Origin: a virus
DNA: 64,000 bases
Virus record (IMG/VR): IMGVR_UViG_3300027917_000019
Span: 101,820-165,819 of that record
Strand: one strand, 5' to 3'
Below, piece by piece: positions 27,532 through 37,028 of this stretch. How positions within the stretch are numbered: the stretch's first letter is position 1; each line of letters begins with the position of its first letter. The notes beneath the pieces were generated by a model that was given only the letters and a program-made list of their open reading frames with translations, made no database searches and was not told where the DNA came from. Both the position numbers and the translations under genes were made by a program.

Positions 27532-29742
27532 GTGGCTATCACCTACTCAGCAGGTGCAGGAACAGCTGTTACTACTAGTGCAAAAAACGGTACCGTAAAG
27601 TCCTTTACCGGTGGAAAGGTTCGTTTGAACGACCCTATTACTACTGGGAATAACGGTAACTTGGTAGCAAGTCCGACCTATACGGGTCGCTTGATCTATA
27701 TTAGCGGTGGTACAGGTGTTGGGCAAACTAGGTATATTTCTGGAGAAACATTGTCTCTTGGTGATGGAGACGATGTTGATCTCGACGTTTCTGAGCCTTG
27801 GACAACAAATCCTGACAACACTAGTACCTACGAGATTAGCTACATCCTAGAGGACGCAGCCACGCTGGCTGGGTTGTCGTTGAACACCCGAAACGGTTTC
27901 TGGGAATGGAAGCGTGAGCTAGTCATTGACGGCTCAGGAACTTTCGCATTCATGTTCTGGGCAGGTGATAAGAAACTTGTCGAGTGGTATGATAACGGTT
28001 CCACGTCAGCAGGGTCCGTATATATAGCTAGCAACGGACGTCTGGATATCGGATACCCCCTTGTAGACCTGCCTGTGTTTGGTTGCGCAAGCGTTGTCGT
28101 TAACGGCACAGACGGAGAGTGGGGGCTGCAGCTAGCTAGCGGCAGCTTCACAAACTTCTACGACTTCCAGTTGTTCGGCGCTGTGGCAAACAACAACATA
28201 AACTCAGCCGGAGGCACGCACGTGTGGCACTCCGGCAAGATACAATCAGCGACTTACGTAGCTTTGTTGGGGGGAACGTTTGAGATCGATGGAATCATTT
28301 TCGTAGGAGAGAGCACTACTAACGACACCATCAGGATCGAGGACACTACCACTTTCCTGTCTGGGCAGATGGTTGGTATGTATGGATTCGAGTCCCTGGA
28401 TGATGGGCTAACTGAGACGTTGGAAGTAAGAAACTGTGTATTTGTTAACACTGCCGGTCGTAATGTTCGTGTTCATGATGACAAGACTTGGAACTTTGTC
28501 AATCCAGTAAACCTTGGTAGTGATTCTACTCTCATTAGCTTTGAGATAGATGATCTAAACCAAGTAAACCGATTGTTCTCCGTCCAAGTTACTGTGACAG
28601 AACCGGATGGTACTGCCATTACAGATGCTGACTGTTACATTTATGAGGGGTTGACCAACCAAGATCTTCCGACCGCTAACTTTGTCGATACTGATTCTAA
28701 CGGGTACGCGACGACAGACGTGTTGGTAAATCGATACACATACCCATCGAGCGTGTTTACTACCGTTTCTTATGGAGATTTCGCGCTCAAAGTGTATGAG
28801 TGGTTGAAGCTGCCCTTCGTCATTCCCATAGTTCCAGATTTCACAATCACTGGAGGAGTAACACAGGGTGTCGTTTTGGTTGCTGACCCCAACATCGTTC
28901 AGACTACTCAGGCGACAGCAATCTCGGCGGGTTCAACCATCACCATGGAGCAGACCGTCAACGGTTCGTCTCTACTAAGCTACGATACGGGCACGATAGC
29001 GTTCAACGTGGGTGATACTGTTGTCGGACTAACCAGCAATGCTAACGGCATCGTTACCGAGATCACAGAAGGTACAACCGCCTCGGGGCGAATCCACCTG
29101 AGGAATAGAAACGCCATTTCTTCGTTTACAGCGGGAGAGGCTCTACAGGTAAGCGGAGTTACGCGCGCCTACGTAACGAATCCACTTGTGCAACTAGACT
29201 TTGCAACGCACATCGACTGCCAAGCGCTCAGCCTACAAACGGTGTATGACTATTGGGCTGCTAGAATGGCCGAAGATACTCTTGGGGCAGTCGGCCAGAC
29301 TGCCATTGAGTGGGGTGCTGAGGAGTGGGCTCAAATTGTATTTGCAGACGGGAATAGCACCTTTAGGACAGAGCGTAACGTTGCAAACACTAACGGTGTG
29401 TTTTTGAGCGACCGAGGTGCCGGGGGCATCACCTATATGACTGCCGATGATGGGACACAGTATGCACCACCCGTTGGGATCACTGTTAGCTTCACTAACG
29501 TTGTTGGGTCTGAAATTCGCGTCTACAAAGTTAGTGACGGTTCCGAAGTAGCTGGCATTGAGACAACAACGGCGTCACCTTGGGATGCTGGTTTGGCGGC
29601 ATCAGTGGCATACAATATTGTTGCTTTGGGCCCCCTTACCGGTACACAATACAAGCCTGTTCGCAAGGAAAATGTTTCCTTTTCTGGCAGTCAAGGTTAT
29701 GATCTAAACCAGCAGATTGACTTGAACTTCAACAACCCGTGA
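27532..29742 (+). CDS. Large virion protein, beta-helix and Ig-like regions
   Basis: 736 residues from GTG. The N-terminal part has short repetitive strands (about residues 130-330: turns such as GGTHVW, LLGGTFEIDG) consistent with a parallel beta-helix of the pectate-lyase-like type. Residues about 350-400 (VTEPDGTAITDADC...DSNGYATTDV) look like a carboxypeptidase-regulatory or Ig-like fold. It ends LNFNNP. Likely a receptor-binding or appendage protein. A ribosome site TGTGGGG precedes the start. Confidence 0.72.
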   Translation: MAITYSAGAGTAVTTSAKNGTVKSFTGGKVRLNDPITTGNNGNLVASPTYTGRLIYISGGTGVGQTRYISGETLSLGDGDDVDLDVSEPWTTNPDNTSTYEISYILEDAATLAGLSLNTRNGFWEWKRELVIDGSGTFAFMFWAGDKKLVEWYDNGSTSAGSVYIASNGRLDIGYPLVDLPVFGCASVVVNGTDGEWGLQLASGSFTNFYDFQLFGAVANNNINSAGGTHVWHSGKIQSATYVALLGGTFEIDGIIFVGESTTNDTIRIEDTTTFLSGQMVGMYGFESLDDGLTETLEVRNCVFVNTAGRNVRVHDDKTWNFVNPVNLGSDSTLISFEIDDLNQVNRLFSVQVTVTEPDGTAITDADCYIYEGLTNQDLPTANFVDTDSNGYATTDVLVNRYTYPSSVFTTVSYGDFALKVYEWLKLPFVIPIVPDFTITGGVTQGVVLVADPNIVQTTQATAISAGSTITMEQTVNGSSLLSYDTGTIAFNVGDTVVGLTSNANGIVTEITEGTTASGRIHLRNRNAISSFTAGEALQVSGVTRAYVTNPLVQLDFATHIDCQALSLQTVYDYWAARMAEDTLGAVGQTAIEWGAEEWAQIVFADGNSTFRTERNVANTNGVFLSDRGAGGITYMTADDGTQYAPPVGITVSFTNVVGSEIRVYKVSDGSEVAGIETTTASPWDAGLAASVAYNIVALGPLTGTQYKPVRKENVSFSGSQGYDLNQQIDLNFNNP

Positions 29743-29745
29743 TTT

Positions 29746-30111
29746 ATGCCTGAACTAGAAGAACGCCTTTGGCGAAAAGAAGCTCATCACTTTGTGATTG
29801 AGATTCAAGTTGGTAACGTATGGGTTGAACACAGCCGTGCAAATACCTCTTACGAAGCGCGTAATCAGGCTAAAGAAGCTATCATCGACAAGTCGGTAAA
29901 GGCTGTTCGTGTCGTAGAGCATGCTCTTACACATGTTGCGACGAAGATTTACGAGGATGCCCAAATAGCCATCTTGAAAATTCCTGCTAAAATGGCAATA
30001 ACAGATCGTATACAAGCTTGTCCTAAATGCTCTTCTCCTTCTAAGGTCGCCTATGACGGCTGCGATTATTGGACGTTTTGTGACGCTTGCCAAAGCACAA
30101 TGCCGGTATGA
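29746..30111 (+). CDS. Zinc-binding hypothetical protein in the virion block
   Basis: 121 residues: N-terminal alpha/beta part, then a C-terminal CPKC...CDAC zinc ribbon (about residues 92-115). ATG 3 nt after the preceding stop. Not clearly a structural protein; it may be a regulator or assembly factor. Confidence 0.65.
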   Translation: MPELEERLWRKEAHHFVIEIQVGNVWVEHSRANTSYEARNQAKEAIIDKSVKAVRVVEHALTHVATKIYEDAQIAILKIPAKMAITDRIQACPKCSSPSKVAYDGCDYWTFCDACQSTMPV

Positions 30112-30114
30112 TAG

Positions 30115-30774
30115 ATGCCTGATATAGTTACATTCGACACTTCTGGACCTCTGCGAATCATTGAGATTAGCGCAGGCGGGGATAACGAGATAGATTGGCT
30201 TGAAATCTACTCGGAGTGGAAGGTGTGGTCTCAGCTATCAGATAACCTGAAATACCCGCCCGCGTTTCGAGTTGTCGGTGGTGACCCTATTTCTGACGTG
30301 CAGAATCTAGGCAGTACCTTTTTCTTGCTGGCTCCTTGGAGATTTAGACCTGCAGAGCTGGACCACGAGCTTATTATCAACGGCAATGTTTTCTACGATC
30401 CTCCGGGTATTCCCCCCGTTGTGCCGACTCTTGGAGGATACACGGTACTAACTACACTCAAGGTTTCTAACCTTGTGGATTCTGCTGCCACTCCAGAAGT
30501 AGACCCAGCGGCTATAGCGGACGCTGTGTGGGATGAGCCTGTTGCAGACCACCTAGGTGTAGGATCTACTGGTGCCGCTTTGGAATCTGGAGGCGCGGGG
30601 GGTGCTGGGTTGACTGACGCTCAGGCTACACAGCTAGCAGAAGTTTGGAGGCTACTTGGCCTCGACTCTGCTGCGCCACTAACTATCGCCCGCACACAAC
30701 GTTCTGCAGGATCCGGTATTGTTTTGAGGATTGCTGAACTACCTAGCGGGTCTGCTACCGTGACAAGGCAATAA
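30115..30774 (+). CDS. Probable tail or neck structural protein
   Basis: 219 residues. The wording EIDWLEIYSEWKVW, VVGGDPIS, GSTFFLLAPWRFRP near the N terminus and AIADAVWDEPVADHLGVGSTG later is typical of phage virion proteins, where an AVWDE segment recurs in tail proteins. It ends beta-rich. The precise position in the virion is not known. Confidence 0.7.
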   Translation: MPDIVTFDTSGPLRIIEISAGGDNEIDWLEIYSEWKVWSQLSDNLKYPPAFRVVGGDPISDVQNLGSTFFLLAPWRFRPAELDHELIINGNVFYDPPGIPPVVPTLGGYTVLTTLKVSNLVDSAATPEVDPAAIADAVWDEPVADHLGVGSTGAALESGGAGGAGLTDAQATQLAEVWRLLGLDSAAPLTIARTQRSAGSGIVLRIAELPSGSATVTRQ

Positions 30775-31251
30775 ATGTCGTTTGACTTGACCATCGGTAC
30801 TGTTACGTACGTCTTCAACAGCCCTATTCATATTGCGACCCAGGGCTATTTAGATGGTCCTCTAGGGGTTGCCTTTATGGGAGAGGTAGTGGTAATAGAC
30901 TCTGGGCCGCAGGCTGGAGTTTCTAACGTTCCTCCTAACAACATAGGGTCCTTACTTGGAGATCCTCGTCGAGAGTGGTACGTGCGAGAAAATTCACAGG
31001 ATCCGCTGTTTGGTCCCTTGTCTTTTGCCGAAGCCGACAGACATTGTCGTTACCTCTCCCAGCTTGAGGACCGCTCAGGGCTTGCAGAGCTTGTAACCTA
31101 CGTGGCTGATACTAGTCGCGGGGGAGACCCTGCGCGCCTGAGTCCTAAGCCTCGTTTGTTTGTAGCGTTCATTTACATCAAGGGTAAGCGCACACTTGGT
31201 GGCCGTACGGCACAATTTCATTCCGATCGTGGGTTGCTTTCGACCACATAA
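30775..31251 (+). CDS. Hypothetical virion-block protein
   Basis: 158 residues, ATG directly after the previous stop. Early strands (DLTIGTVTYVFNSPIHI) resemble a virion beta-sandwich; no catalytic motif. Probably part of the same structural set as its neighbours. Confidence 0.6.
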   Translation: MSFDLTIGTVTYVFNSPIHIATQGYLDGPLGVAFMGEVVVIDSGPQAGVSNVPPNNIGSLLGDPRREWYVRENSQDPLFGPLSFAEADRHCRYLSQLEDRSGLAELVTYVADTSRGGDPARLSPKPRLFVAFIYIKGKRTLGGRTAQFHSDRGLLSTT

Positions 31252-31260
31252 GGACTTACT

Positions 31261-31956
31261 TTGTCTTGGCGCCGTGTTAAAGCTCCCCGAAAAGAACCTA
31301 TGACGACACCCATTGACCACGAAGTCAAGAAGATTCGTGCTCAGCACGAGTTCATCGCTGGGATTGATGAAGCAGGCTGGGGGCCAATTGCTGGGCCTCT
31401 AGTTGCTGCTTGCGTTATTCTCCCAAAAAACATTGAGATTCCGAAGTTTATCAAAGACTCAAAGAAGTTGAATGAGGCGCGTAGGGTAGAAGCATACACT
31501 TGGATTTACCAAAACGCAGTCTATATTTCAGTCGCTGTAGCATCAGTGGATATGTTTACAAAGAACGGTGCAAGCTTTGCACGAGACTACGTATTCAACA
31601 CTTTGGCTAAGGACTTGGCGTTTGAAACGACTACCCTTTCTAGTGCACCATTTATTGTTGTAGATGGTGATTATCTTCCGGAAGGGATGGCAAATGCTGC
31701 TGCTGTGGTGAAGGCGGACGTAATTTGTCCTGAAGTGTCTGCGGCTTCCATTATTGCTAAAGTAAACCGCGACAACGCAATGGTGGTCTTGTCTTCTATG
31801 TACCCTGAGTTCAACTGGGATCTAAATAAGGGGTACGCCACGCCCGAGCACCTGTCTGCTCTCAAGAAGTTCGGTGCAACAAAGATGCACCGTGGTAATG
31901 TTAAGAAAGTGAAGGAAGCTAAGCCTTATGGCAACGAAGCCCCTGGCAAAGATTAA
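31261..31956 (+). CDS. rnhB: Ribonuclease HII
   Basis: 231 residues from TTG 31261 with AAGGA upstream. The signature GIDEAGWGPIAGPLVAA holds the DE pair (Asp36, Glu37); GIDEAGRGP is standard, so the usual Arg is Trp here. VVDGD, SIIAKVNRD and WDLNKGYATPEH supply the remaining acidic residues. It removes RNA primers or ribonucleotides from DNA. It lies after the virion genes rather than with the polymerase. Confidence 0.95.
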   Translation: MSWRRVKAPRKEPMTTPIDHEVKKIRAQHEFIAGIDEAGWGPIAGPLVAACVILPKNIEIPKFIKDSKKLNEARRVEAYTWIYQNAVYISVAVASVDMFTKNGASFARDYVFNTLAKDLAFETTTLSSAPFIVVDGDYLPEGMANAAAVVKADVICPEVSAASIIAKVNRDNAMVVLSSMYPEFNWDLNKGYATPEHLSALKKFGATKMHRGNVKKVKEAKPYGNEAPGKD

Positions 31957-32128
31957 GCACGGTGAATTGGTACTAGGCGTAATTCCTGAAGCCCGATTCT
32001 TCAATGATATTGCGCGCTCGACTTCCCTTGACGTGAAGACGCTGCAACAGACCCTTGCCAACCTTGCAAAAAATGGTTATATCGTCAAAGACTCAAAGGA
32101 TCAGTGGACTATCCCAGTAACTGAATAG
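31928..32128 (+). CDS. Small winged-helix-like DNA-binding protein
   Basis: 66 residues overlapping the RNase HII end by 29 nt. Helix-turn-helix wording RSTSLDVKTLQQTLANLAKNGYIVKD is like a small wHTH regulator, with the last strand forming a wing. It may regulate phage genes; targets unknown. Confidence 0.65.
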   Translation: MATKPLAKIKHGELVLGVIPEARFFNDIARSTSLDVKTLQQTLANLAKNGYIVKDSKDQWTIPVTE

Positions 32129-32136
32129 GGGACTAA

Positions 32137-32541
32137 ATGAAAATCGACGTTTATACACCGCCGTGGACGTATCTACTGCGCGCGTTCGTACTATTCATTA
32201 TCGCGGCACCAACAATTGCGCTTGGTTGGACGTGGTTTCCTGAGGCACAAACAAACGTGATTGTTGCTCTTGGCGTGTCTTTCATCCCCATCATCCCTGC
32301 TTACTACTTTGCGGCGAAGATTCACCGCTGGTACGTAGGGGATGTAAACTATAAGGGGTTGATTGTTTTCCACATGATTTCTGAACAAGTAGTTCCCACC
32401 TTCCGAGAAGGTGTGCAACAAGCTGTGAAGAAAGTCACCGAAGAATACGTACACCGTTTTGCGAATGACCCGAAGTTTCGTGCCACAGAAATCATGCTGG
32501 CAGTTTTGGATAAGGAAGAGGAAGAGGAAGAGGAAGCGTAA
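32137..32541 (+). CDS. Two-span membrane protein with acidic tail
   Basis: 134 residues. Two hydrophobic helices (about residues 11-31 and 40-60), then a soluble helical domain and a poly-Glu tail (EEEEEEEA). Could act at the cell membrane, for example as a holin-like or anchoring protein, but two spans and a long cytoplasmic tail are not diagnostic. Confidence 0.7.
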   Translation: MKIDVYTPPWTYLLRAFVLFIIAAPTIALGWTWFPEAQTNVIVALGVSFIPIIPAYYFAAKIHRWYVGDVNYKGLIVFHMISEQVVPTFREGVQQAVKKVTEEYVHRFANDPKFRATEIMLAVLDKEEEEEEEA

Positions 32542-32603
32542 TGGGAACGCGCACTTGCATTGTGTGCCGCTGCCGCCTCTCTAGGTTGTTTGCACGGTGG
32601 TGA
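32541..32603 (+). CDS. 20-residue Cys-rich micro-ORF
   Basis: ATG shares one base with the preceding stop, GAGGAAG lies upstream, and the frame ends in the GTG starts of the next gene. The product has a CIVCRC cluster and a basic end. It may be a genuine micropeptide or only a relay for coupled translation. Confidence 0.35.
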   Translation: MGTRTCIVCRCRLSRLFARW

Positions 32604-32824
32604 TTGAGCGTGAATCCACGTTTACTTGGAGGGAAGACCCTAAATGCCCAGAGATTGGGCGTTGGAGGTTTTGGGAAGTTTTACCCAAGCTGAGTTACAA
32701 CTTTAAGTGTGTAGGTGGAGGCCACAGCCCTAAGGGTTGTGGTCATTTGTTTGTAAGTAAGGGCGCCACACAATGTCCAAGGTGTGGTAATGCTTACGTA
32801 CAAAATATGGGAGAAGAGAAGTGA
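32597..32824 (+). CDS. Zinc-ribbon protein
   Basis: 75 residues, GTG start (32597 or 32600). FKCVGGGHSPKGCGHLF followed by CPRCG forms a probable zinc ribbon near the C terminus. Function unknown. The stop overlaps the next start. Confidence 0.65.
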   Translation: MVIERESTFTWREDPKCPEIGRWRFWEVLPKLSYNFKCVGGGHSPKGCGHLFVSKGATQCPRCGNAYVQNMGEEK

Positions 32825-33174
32825 AAAAGATCGCCGTAAAGGCATACACAAAACTGCGCCCTGGCGAAGTCTATGACTTTCAGTCTTTTGCTGGAGAACG
32901 CTTTGAGCGGGACGGGAAGTCTCTTCTTCGTTTCAAGCCTAGTATTGTGCGCCGTGGAAAGCTTCTTTTTGTTAGTACTCGCTGGCGTGTAGCACGAGAC
33001 CTGAAAGGTAAGGAAATCAGTCGAGAGCTAGTAGGAGATCGGCTTGCTTTTGTTCCAGATGAGGATACAGCTATCTGGGAATTCACAGGTGAAGTACTAA
33101 AGGTTTACGAGTGCCATATTTGTTGTGGCCTGTTTCAGATTTACGAGGTGGAAGATGGGGATGTTGGACCCTGA
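32821..33174 (+). CDS. Hypothetical protein with C-terminal CxxC
   Basis: 117 residues, GTG start. Basic beta-rich body (RFKPSIVRRGKLLFVSTRW) and a CHICC cluster near residue 98. No recognised family. Overlaps the next gene by 20 nt. Confidence 0.65.
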   Translation: MKKIAVKAYTKLRPGEVYDFQSFAGERFERDGKSLLRFKPSIVRRGKLLFVSTRWRVARDLKGKEISRELVGDRLAFVPDEDTAIWEFTGEVLKVYECHICCGLFQIYEVEDGDVGP

Positions 33175-34135
33175 ACTAAACATTCCGTTTGATGTGTGGG
33201 ATGAGGATGATGTTGATTTGCAGGCTGGGGCGACCCCTGATTCCTACTTTCCTAACGGAGTAGTATTCAACTCGTATCAACTAGCTATTCAATCTACTCT
33301 TGAACTATTAGGGACTAGGATATCCCCCATCCCGGTGATTATGCCTGTCACTGCCTCCCCAGACACAGTTGCTGCTGTGCTGCGCAGCGGGGCCGCTCCG
33401 GTCCTCCTGGACGTGGACTACCTCACCCTTCAGATGAACGCCACGCAGCTTCAGGACGCCCTCCAGGAGCTTGAGAGCGCCATCGTTTTGCTTACCATGC
33501 CAGGAGGGCAGGCAGTAAACGAAGGCTTGATCACACTGGTGGAGGATCTGCCCACAGTTGTTGATACCCGTCTAGTGCCAGATCCGAAGGACCTCAAGCA
33601 GTTAGGATCTTTTACGGTGTACGATTTGGGGCCGATGTGTGGTGCGGGAGGCGTAGTAGTACATAAGTTTCTACCACAGCTTGCTGAGTTGAAAGTAGTA
33701 CGAAGTGGCAGTATGGGGCACTCTGGTAAGCTTTCTTGGCCACAGACCCACTACATCGAGCAGCGTGTTGATCAGGTGGCTAGCAGGAAACAAGACCAAG
33801 CACTCAATGCTTTTCTATACACAGATGCCTTGCGCGCGAGTAATAAGTCTGGTATGATAGTTTTCAAGCATAGCTTGGATTGGCCTTATTACTTAGTTCG
33901 TGTGCCCAATGCTGCGCATGTGGTAGCACATCTTCAAGAGCAAGGTATACGGGCAGTGTTTGGATGTTACCCACTACACCTAGTTGATGAGTTGAAGCCA
34001 CGCTGGACTGAAGCCCCTGAATATCCAGTAGCTGAGAAGCTTAAGGACGAAATAGTGGCGCTTCCTACATGGTTCGATCCTCAAGGTGACTCAGTGAAGA
34101 AAATCATTGGATTGATGCTAGAGGTTTGTGAATGA
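33155..34135 (+). CDS. DegT/DnrJ/EryC1-like protein lacking the PLP lysine
   Basis: 326 residues from ATG 33155, chosen for the GAGGTG site 5 nt upstream. The fold is that of sugar or amino acid aminotransferases of the DegT group: VIMPVTASPDTVAAVLRSGAAPVLLDVD, VVDTR, GSFTVYDLGPMCGAGGVVV. Family members have a Lys that binds pyridoxal phosphate in SFxxxK just before the Gly-rich segment; here that position reads as Asp, with no Lys nearby. It is probably a pseudo-enzyme or has changed chemistry. The gene overlaps ParB and precedes the terminase. Confidence 0.78.
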   Translation: MGMLDPELNIPFDVWDEDDVDLQAGATPDSYFPNGVVFNSYQLAIQSTLELLGTRISPIPVIMPVTASPDTVAAVLRSGAAPVLLDVDYLTLQMNATQLQDALQELESAIVLLTMPGGQAVNEGLITLVEDLPTVVDTRLVPDPKDLKQLGSFTVYDLGPMCGAGGVVVHKFLPQLAELKVVRSGSMGHSGKLSWPQTHYIEQRVDQVASRKQDQALNAFLYTDALRASNKSGMIVFKHSLDWPYYLVRVPNAAHVVAHLQEQGIRAVFGCYPLHLVDELKPRWTEAPEYPVAEKLKDEIVALPTWFDPQGDSVKKIIGLMLEVCE

Positions 34136-34968
34136 GTAAAAAGAAGAAAGTAGATATCAAGGTTCATCTACCTAAGATGATCAATTCTTCGTTGTTGATA
34201 GAATTGCCTGGTAACTCTCAGAAGCAGTCTAGACACGAGTTCACAGAGCTTAGAAAGAGCATCCGTGATAATGGCTTTGATGAGAGCCTACTTGTCAGAC
34301 CCATCGCTGAAGGGTATGAAATCGTAGCTGGTAATCACAGATTTAGAGCCGGTAAGGCTGAAGGAATGGCGGATTTCCCGTGTGTTGTAAGAGACGATTG
34401 GGATGAGGTCAAATCAGAGATCGAGTCTGTTCGTAGAAACTATGTTAGAGGTAAGATTGACAAGACTGCATTCACAGCGCAAGTAGATAAGCTGTCTAGT
34501 AAAGCAAGTTTGCCACTAGACGTTATCTACGAGCAGATGGGATTTGAAGACGCAGATGCCTTCACGAAGTTCTATGAAAAAGAAAAGGCGACACAAAAAG
34601 CTGTTGCGACAGCGACAGCGTCACCGCCAGCAGTTCGAATTCTTGACGACTTGGGTACAGTCATCTCGACTATTCTTGCGGAACACGGAAGTACTGTACC
34701 ACACAGCTTCATCATATTCCCCGCAGGAAATAAACACCACTTATATATTGCAAGTACCCCAGCCCTCAGGGGGGCGTTTGAAGCAATCGTGGAATATTGC
34801 GTATCACAAAGCATTGACATCAACATCGCCCTCGGCGGACTTCTACAAATCGGTATCGCAAACTCCAGCTTCCTCAAAGGCGAGCACAAAGATACTGTTG
34901 ATAGAGGATCTACCGGTGAAGGAGGTGCTGACATTCACGTTCGATCTTTGAAAAAGGATGACCTGTGA
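34132..34968 (+). CDS. ParB/Srx-domain protein
   Basis: 278 residues. N-terminal ParB-like domain with ELRKSIRDNGF and GNHRFRAGKAEG (67-78), the CTP- or phosphate-binding motif of the ParB/sulfiredoxin fold. C-terminal half without a recognised domain. ParB-like genes next to terminases are frequent in phages; they are thought to act on DNA ends, packaging or partition. ATGA and GTGA overlaps tie it to both neighbours. Confidence 0.82.
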   Translation: MSKKKKVDIKVHLPKMINSSLLIELPGNSQKQSRHEFTELRKSIRDNGFDESLLVRPIAEGYEIVAGNHRFRAGKAEGMADFPCVVRDDWDEVKSEIESVRRNYVRGKIDKTAFTAQVDKLSSKASLPLDVIYEQMGFEDADAFTKFYEKEKATQKAVATATASPPAVRILDDLGTVISTILAEHGSTVPHSFIIFPAGNKHHLYIASTPALRGAFEAIVEYCVSQSIDINIALGGLLQIGIANSSFLKGEHKDTVDRGSTGEGGADIHVRSLKKDDL

Positions 34969-36719
34969 CAAAGCGCTACAAGCCTGAAGACGTCACAGCG
35001 GATGATCTCAGGTACTTAGGTAACGACAGTTTCATCATGTGGGCGTTGACCTCGGGGGCAAAGGTCGATAACAACGATATTGACTTTGACAAGCACAGGT
35101 ACTTGATTCCCATCTACATGGATGATAGTAAGAAGATTGTGTGGCAGAAGGCCGCTCAGATGGGGGCTACTGTTTACATGCTTCTGCGCGCCCTGTGGTG
35201 GTTGGAGAAGCATCCGGGGCGTAAGGCCGGTCTGTACTTCCCCACTAAAGATGGTGTTGAGAACCTGTCAAAGGACAGACTCACGCCTCTCATCGACTCT
35301 GCACCCTCGATCAAGTCGATAACGACAGAAGGTGATAAGCTTGGTCTTCGAAGGGTGGGTACAAGTTCTTTCTACTTGTACCACCTTGGCGGCGTTGCCT
35401 CCAAGGACTCTGTTCCCTTGGACTTCATTTCATTCGATGAGGTTCGTCTTTGTGAACCCAAGGACATTCGTCAGGCCCTTTACCGCATCAGCCACTCAAT
35501 GGGACATGGTTATGGATACCAAACGTTCATGAGTACTTGCGGGCTTCCTGAGATCGATATCAACCGGTACTTCAATGGAGGCACGCAACATGTGTGGATG
35601 AGTAAGTGCGGGTGTGAAGACGGTTGTGACTTAGCCCGCACATTCCCTGCTTGTGTTATCACTGATGATCCTTATAGACCGGGAGAGTTGTATCTTCGTT
35701 GTCCGGCTTGTTGTTATGAAATTAAAGACCCACAGAACGGTCGATACGTTCCTATGAATCCTGGAGCGGACTATAACTCTTACCACGTGAGTCAGTTGGT
35801 TTCCAAATTCCGCCCTCTCAAAGATATCTGGGCAGAGTACCTAGAGACTGTGAACATGGAGGAGTTTTACAACGCCGCTCTGGGTATTCCTTTCATCGAC
35901 GCAGCAAACCGTGGTGTAACTCCCGCTATGCTCAAAGAAGCTATTGACCCTGAGCTTCGTTGGATGAAAGATGAGATTGCCACTAAAGGCAGAAACGCGA
36001 TGCCTAGAACCGCGATGGGAGTAGATCAGGGTGGTGCTTACAACATGGTAGTCATTGCCGATATCAACGCAGATGGTACTAAGAAGCGCATTAGACACGT
36101 TGAGATTATTGAGATGCACAACCCCGACTACTATGAGAATAATGAACAAGTGTCTCCCTTCAATAGACTTTACAAACTCATGGATGAATTCAACGTTGGT
36201 ATTTGTGTAGTGGACATGATGCCAAACTACAACGAAGCTTTGAAGTTTGCACAATCCTTTCCGGGGAGGGTGTTTCTGGCCCGTTATCAGCGAGAGGGCA
36301 CTGAGGTAGTGCAGTGGGGAGACCGTGGTAAGACCAAAGAGACCGTCCGCAAGGCTGGTCCGCTTCTCAAGTTCAAGTACCAATGTGCTCTTGGGCGCTT
36401 TCCTTCTCTATCCTTCGCCTTGGGCGAGTGGCGTGAAGGAAACGTTTCTATTCCCCCGTTGGACGGGCTTAGACAGATGGCCCGTTCAGAGGAACAAGAC
36501 TCCCGTAACCAGCTTCTCCCGGAGGCCCCGGCTAGACGCCTCTTCAGCCACCTTCCAAGGCTTATCAAGCGTTGGAAAGAGGTCGGTGAGGCGGCCGAAG
36601 GCAAGGGGCGCTGGGAGTGGATTTACGCAGGGGGAGACCCACACTTGGCACATGCTTGGAACTACTGTAACGTGGCGCTGGAGAGGCTTAGGCGAAAACC
36701 CCTCTGGACATTCGGGTGA
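34965..36719 (+). CDS. terL: Terminase large subunit, GpA type
   Basis: 584 residues, the DNA packaging motor and nuclease. The ATPase has a variant Walker A, QKAAQMGAT (61-69), and Walker B LDFISFDE (152-159), typical of the lambda GpA group. The nuclease domain has a first Asp in GVDQGG (about residue 351) and a second in VVDMMPNY. Cys clusters (CGCEDGC, CPACC) in the middle are seen in some relatives. GTG start. No portal or capsid gene follows; those must lie outside the window. Confidence 0.93.
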   Translation: MTKRYKPEDVTADDLRYLGNDSFIMWALTSGAKVDNNDIDFDKHRYLIPIYMDDSKKIVWQKAAQMGATVYMLLRALWWLEKHPGRKAGLYFPTKDGVENLSKDRLTPLIDSAPSIKSITTEGDKLGLRRVGTSSFYLYHLGGVASKDSVPLDFISFDEVRLCEPKDIRQALYRISHSMGHGYGYQTFMSTCGLPEIDINRYFNGGTQHVWMSKCGCEDGCDLARTFPACVITDDPYRPGELYLRCPACCYEIKDPQNGRYVPMNPGADYNSYHVSQLVSKFRPLKDIWAEYLETVNMEEFYNAALGIPFIDAANRGVTPAMLKEAIDPELRWMKDEIATKGRNAMPRTAMGVDQGGAYNMVVIADINADGTKKRIRHVEIIEMHNPDYYENNEQVSPFNRLYKLMDEFNVGICVVDMMPNYNEALKFAQSFPGRVFLARYQREGTEVVQWGDRGKTKETVRKAGPLLKFKYQCALGRFPSLSFALGEWREGNVSIPPLDGLRQMARSEEQDSRNQLLPEAPARRLFSHLPRLIKRWKEVGEAAEGKGRWEWIYAGGDPHLAHAWNYCNVALERLRRKPLWTFG

Positions 36720-36749
36720 TCCAGCCTTACATTTGCAAGAGGAGACGGT

Positions 36750-37028
36750 ATGACTGAAGCCACAAATAAAAACGACTTCACGCTCAATTCGCTAGAGGAC
36801 CTTGAGATTGTCCGCGTACAGATGACGCTATTTAATGGCAGTGAAAAAGAGATTACCATGGAAGGAAGTCTCTTGAAGAACGGGGTAGCTCCTTTCAAGG
36901 AATTTGTTGAAGGGCATGATATTAAGTTCGACTCTATCAAGGAACTTCGGGTCGAAACCTTTAGTGGCAGGGGCGGGGCTTACGGGCGTTCTAGGAGTGA
37001 ATGCATGTTTAAGCCTATTGATTGGTAG
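36750..37028 (+). CDS. Hypothetical protein
   Basis: 92 residues with AAGAGGAG upstream. Beta-rich, charged; ends CMFKPIDW. No recognised family. Its stop is followed immediately by the 37.05 kb inverted repeat. Confidence 0.65.
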   Translation: MTEATNKNDFTLNSLEDLEIVRVQMTLFNGSEKEITMEGSLLKNGVAPFKEFVEGHDIKFDSIKELRVETFSGRGGAYGRSRSECMFKPIDW

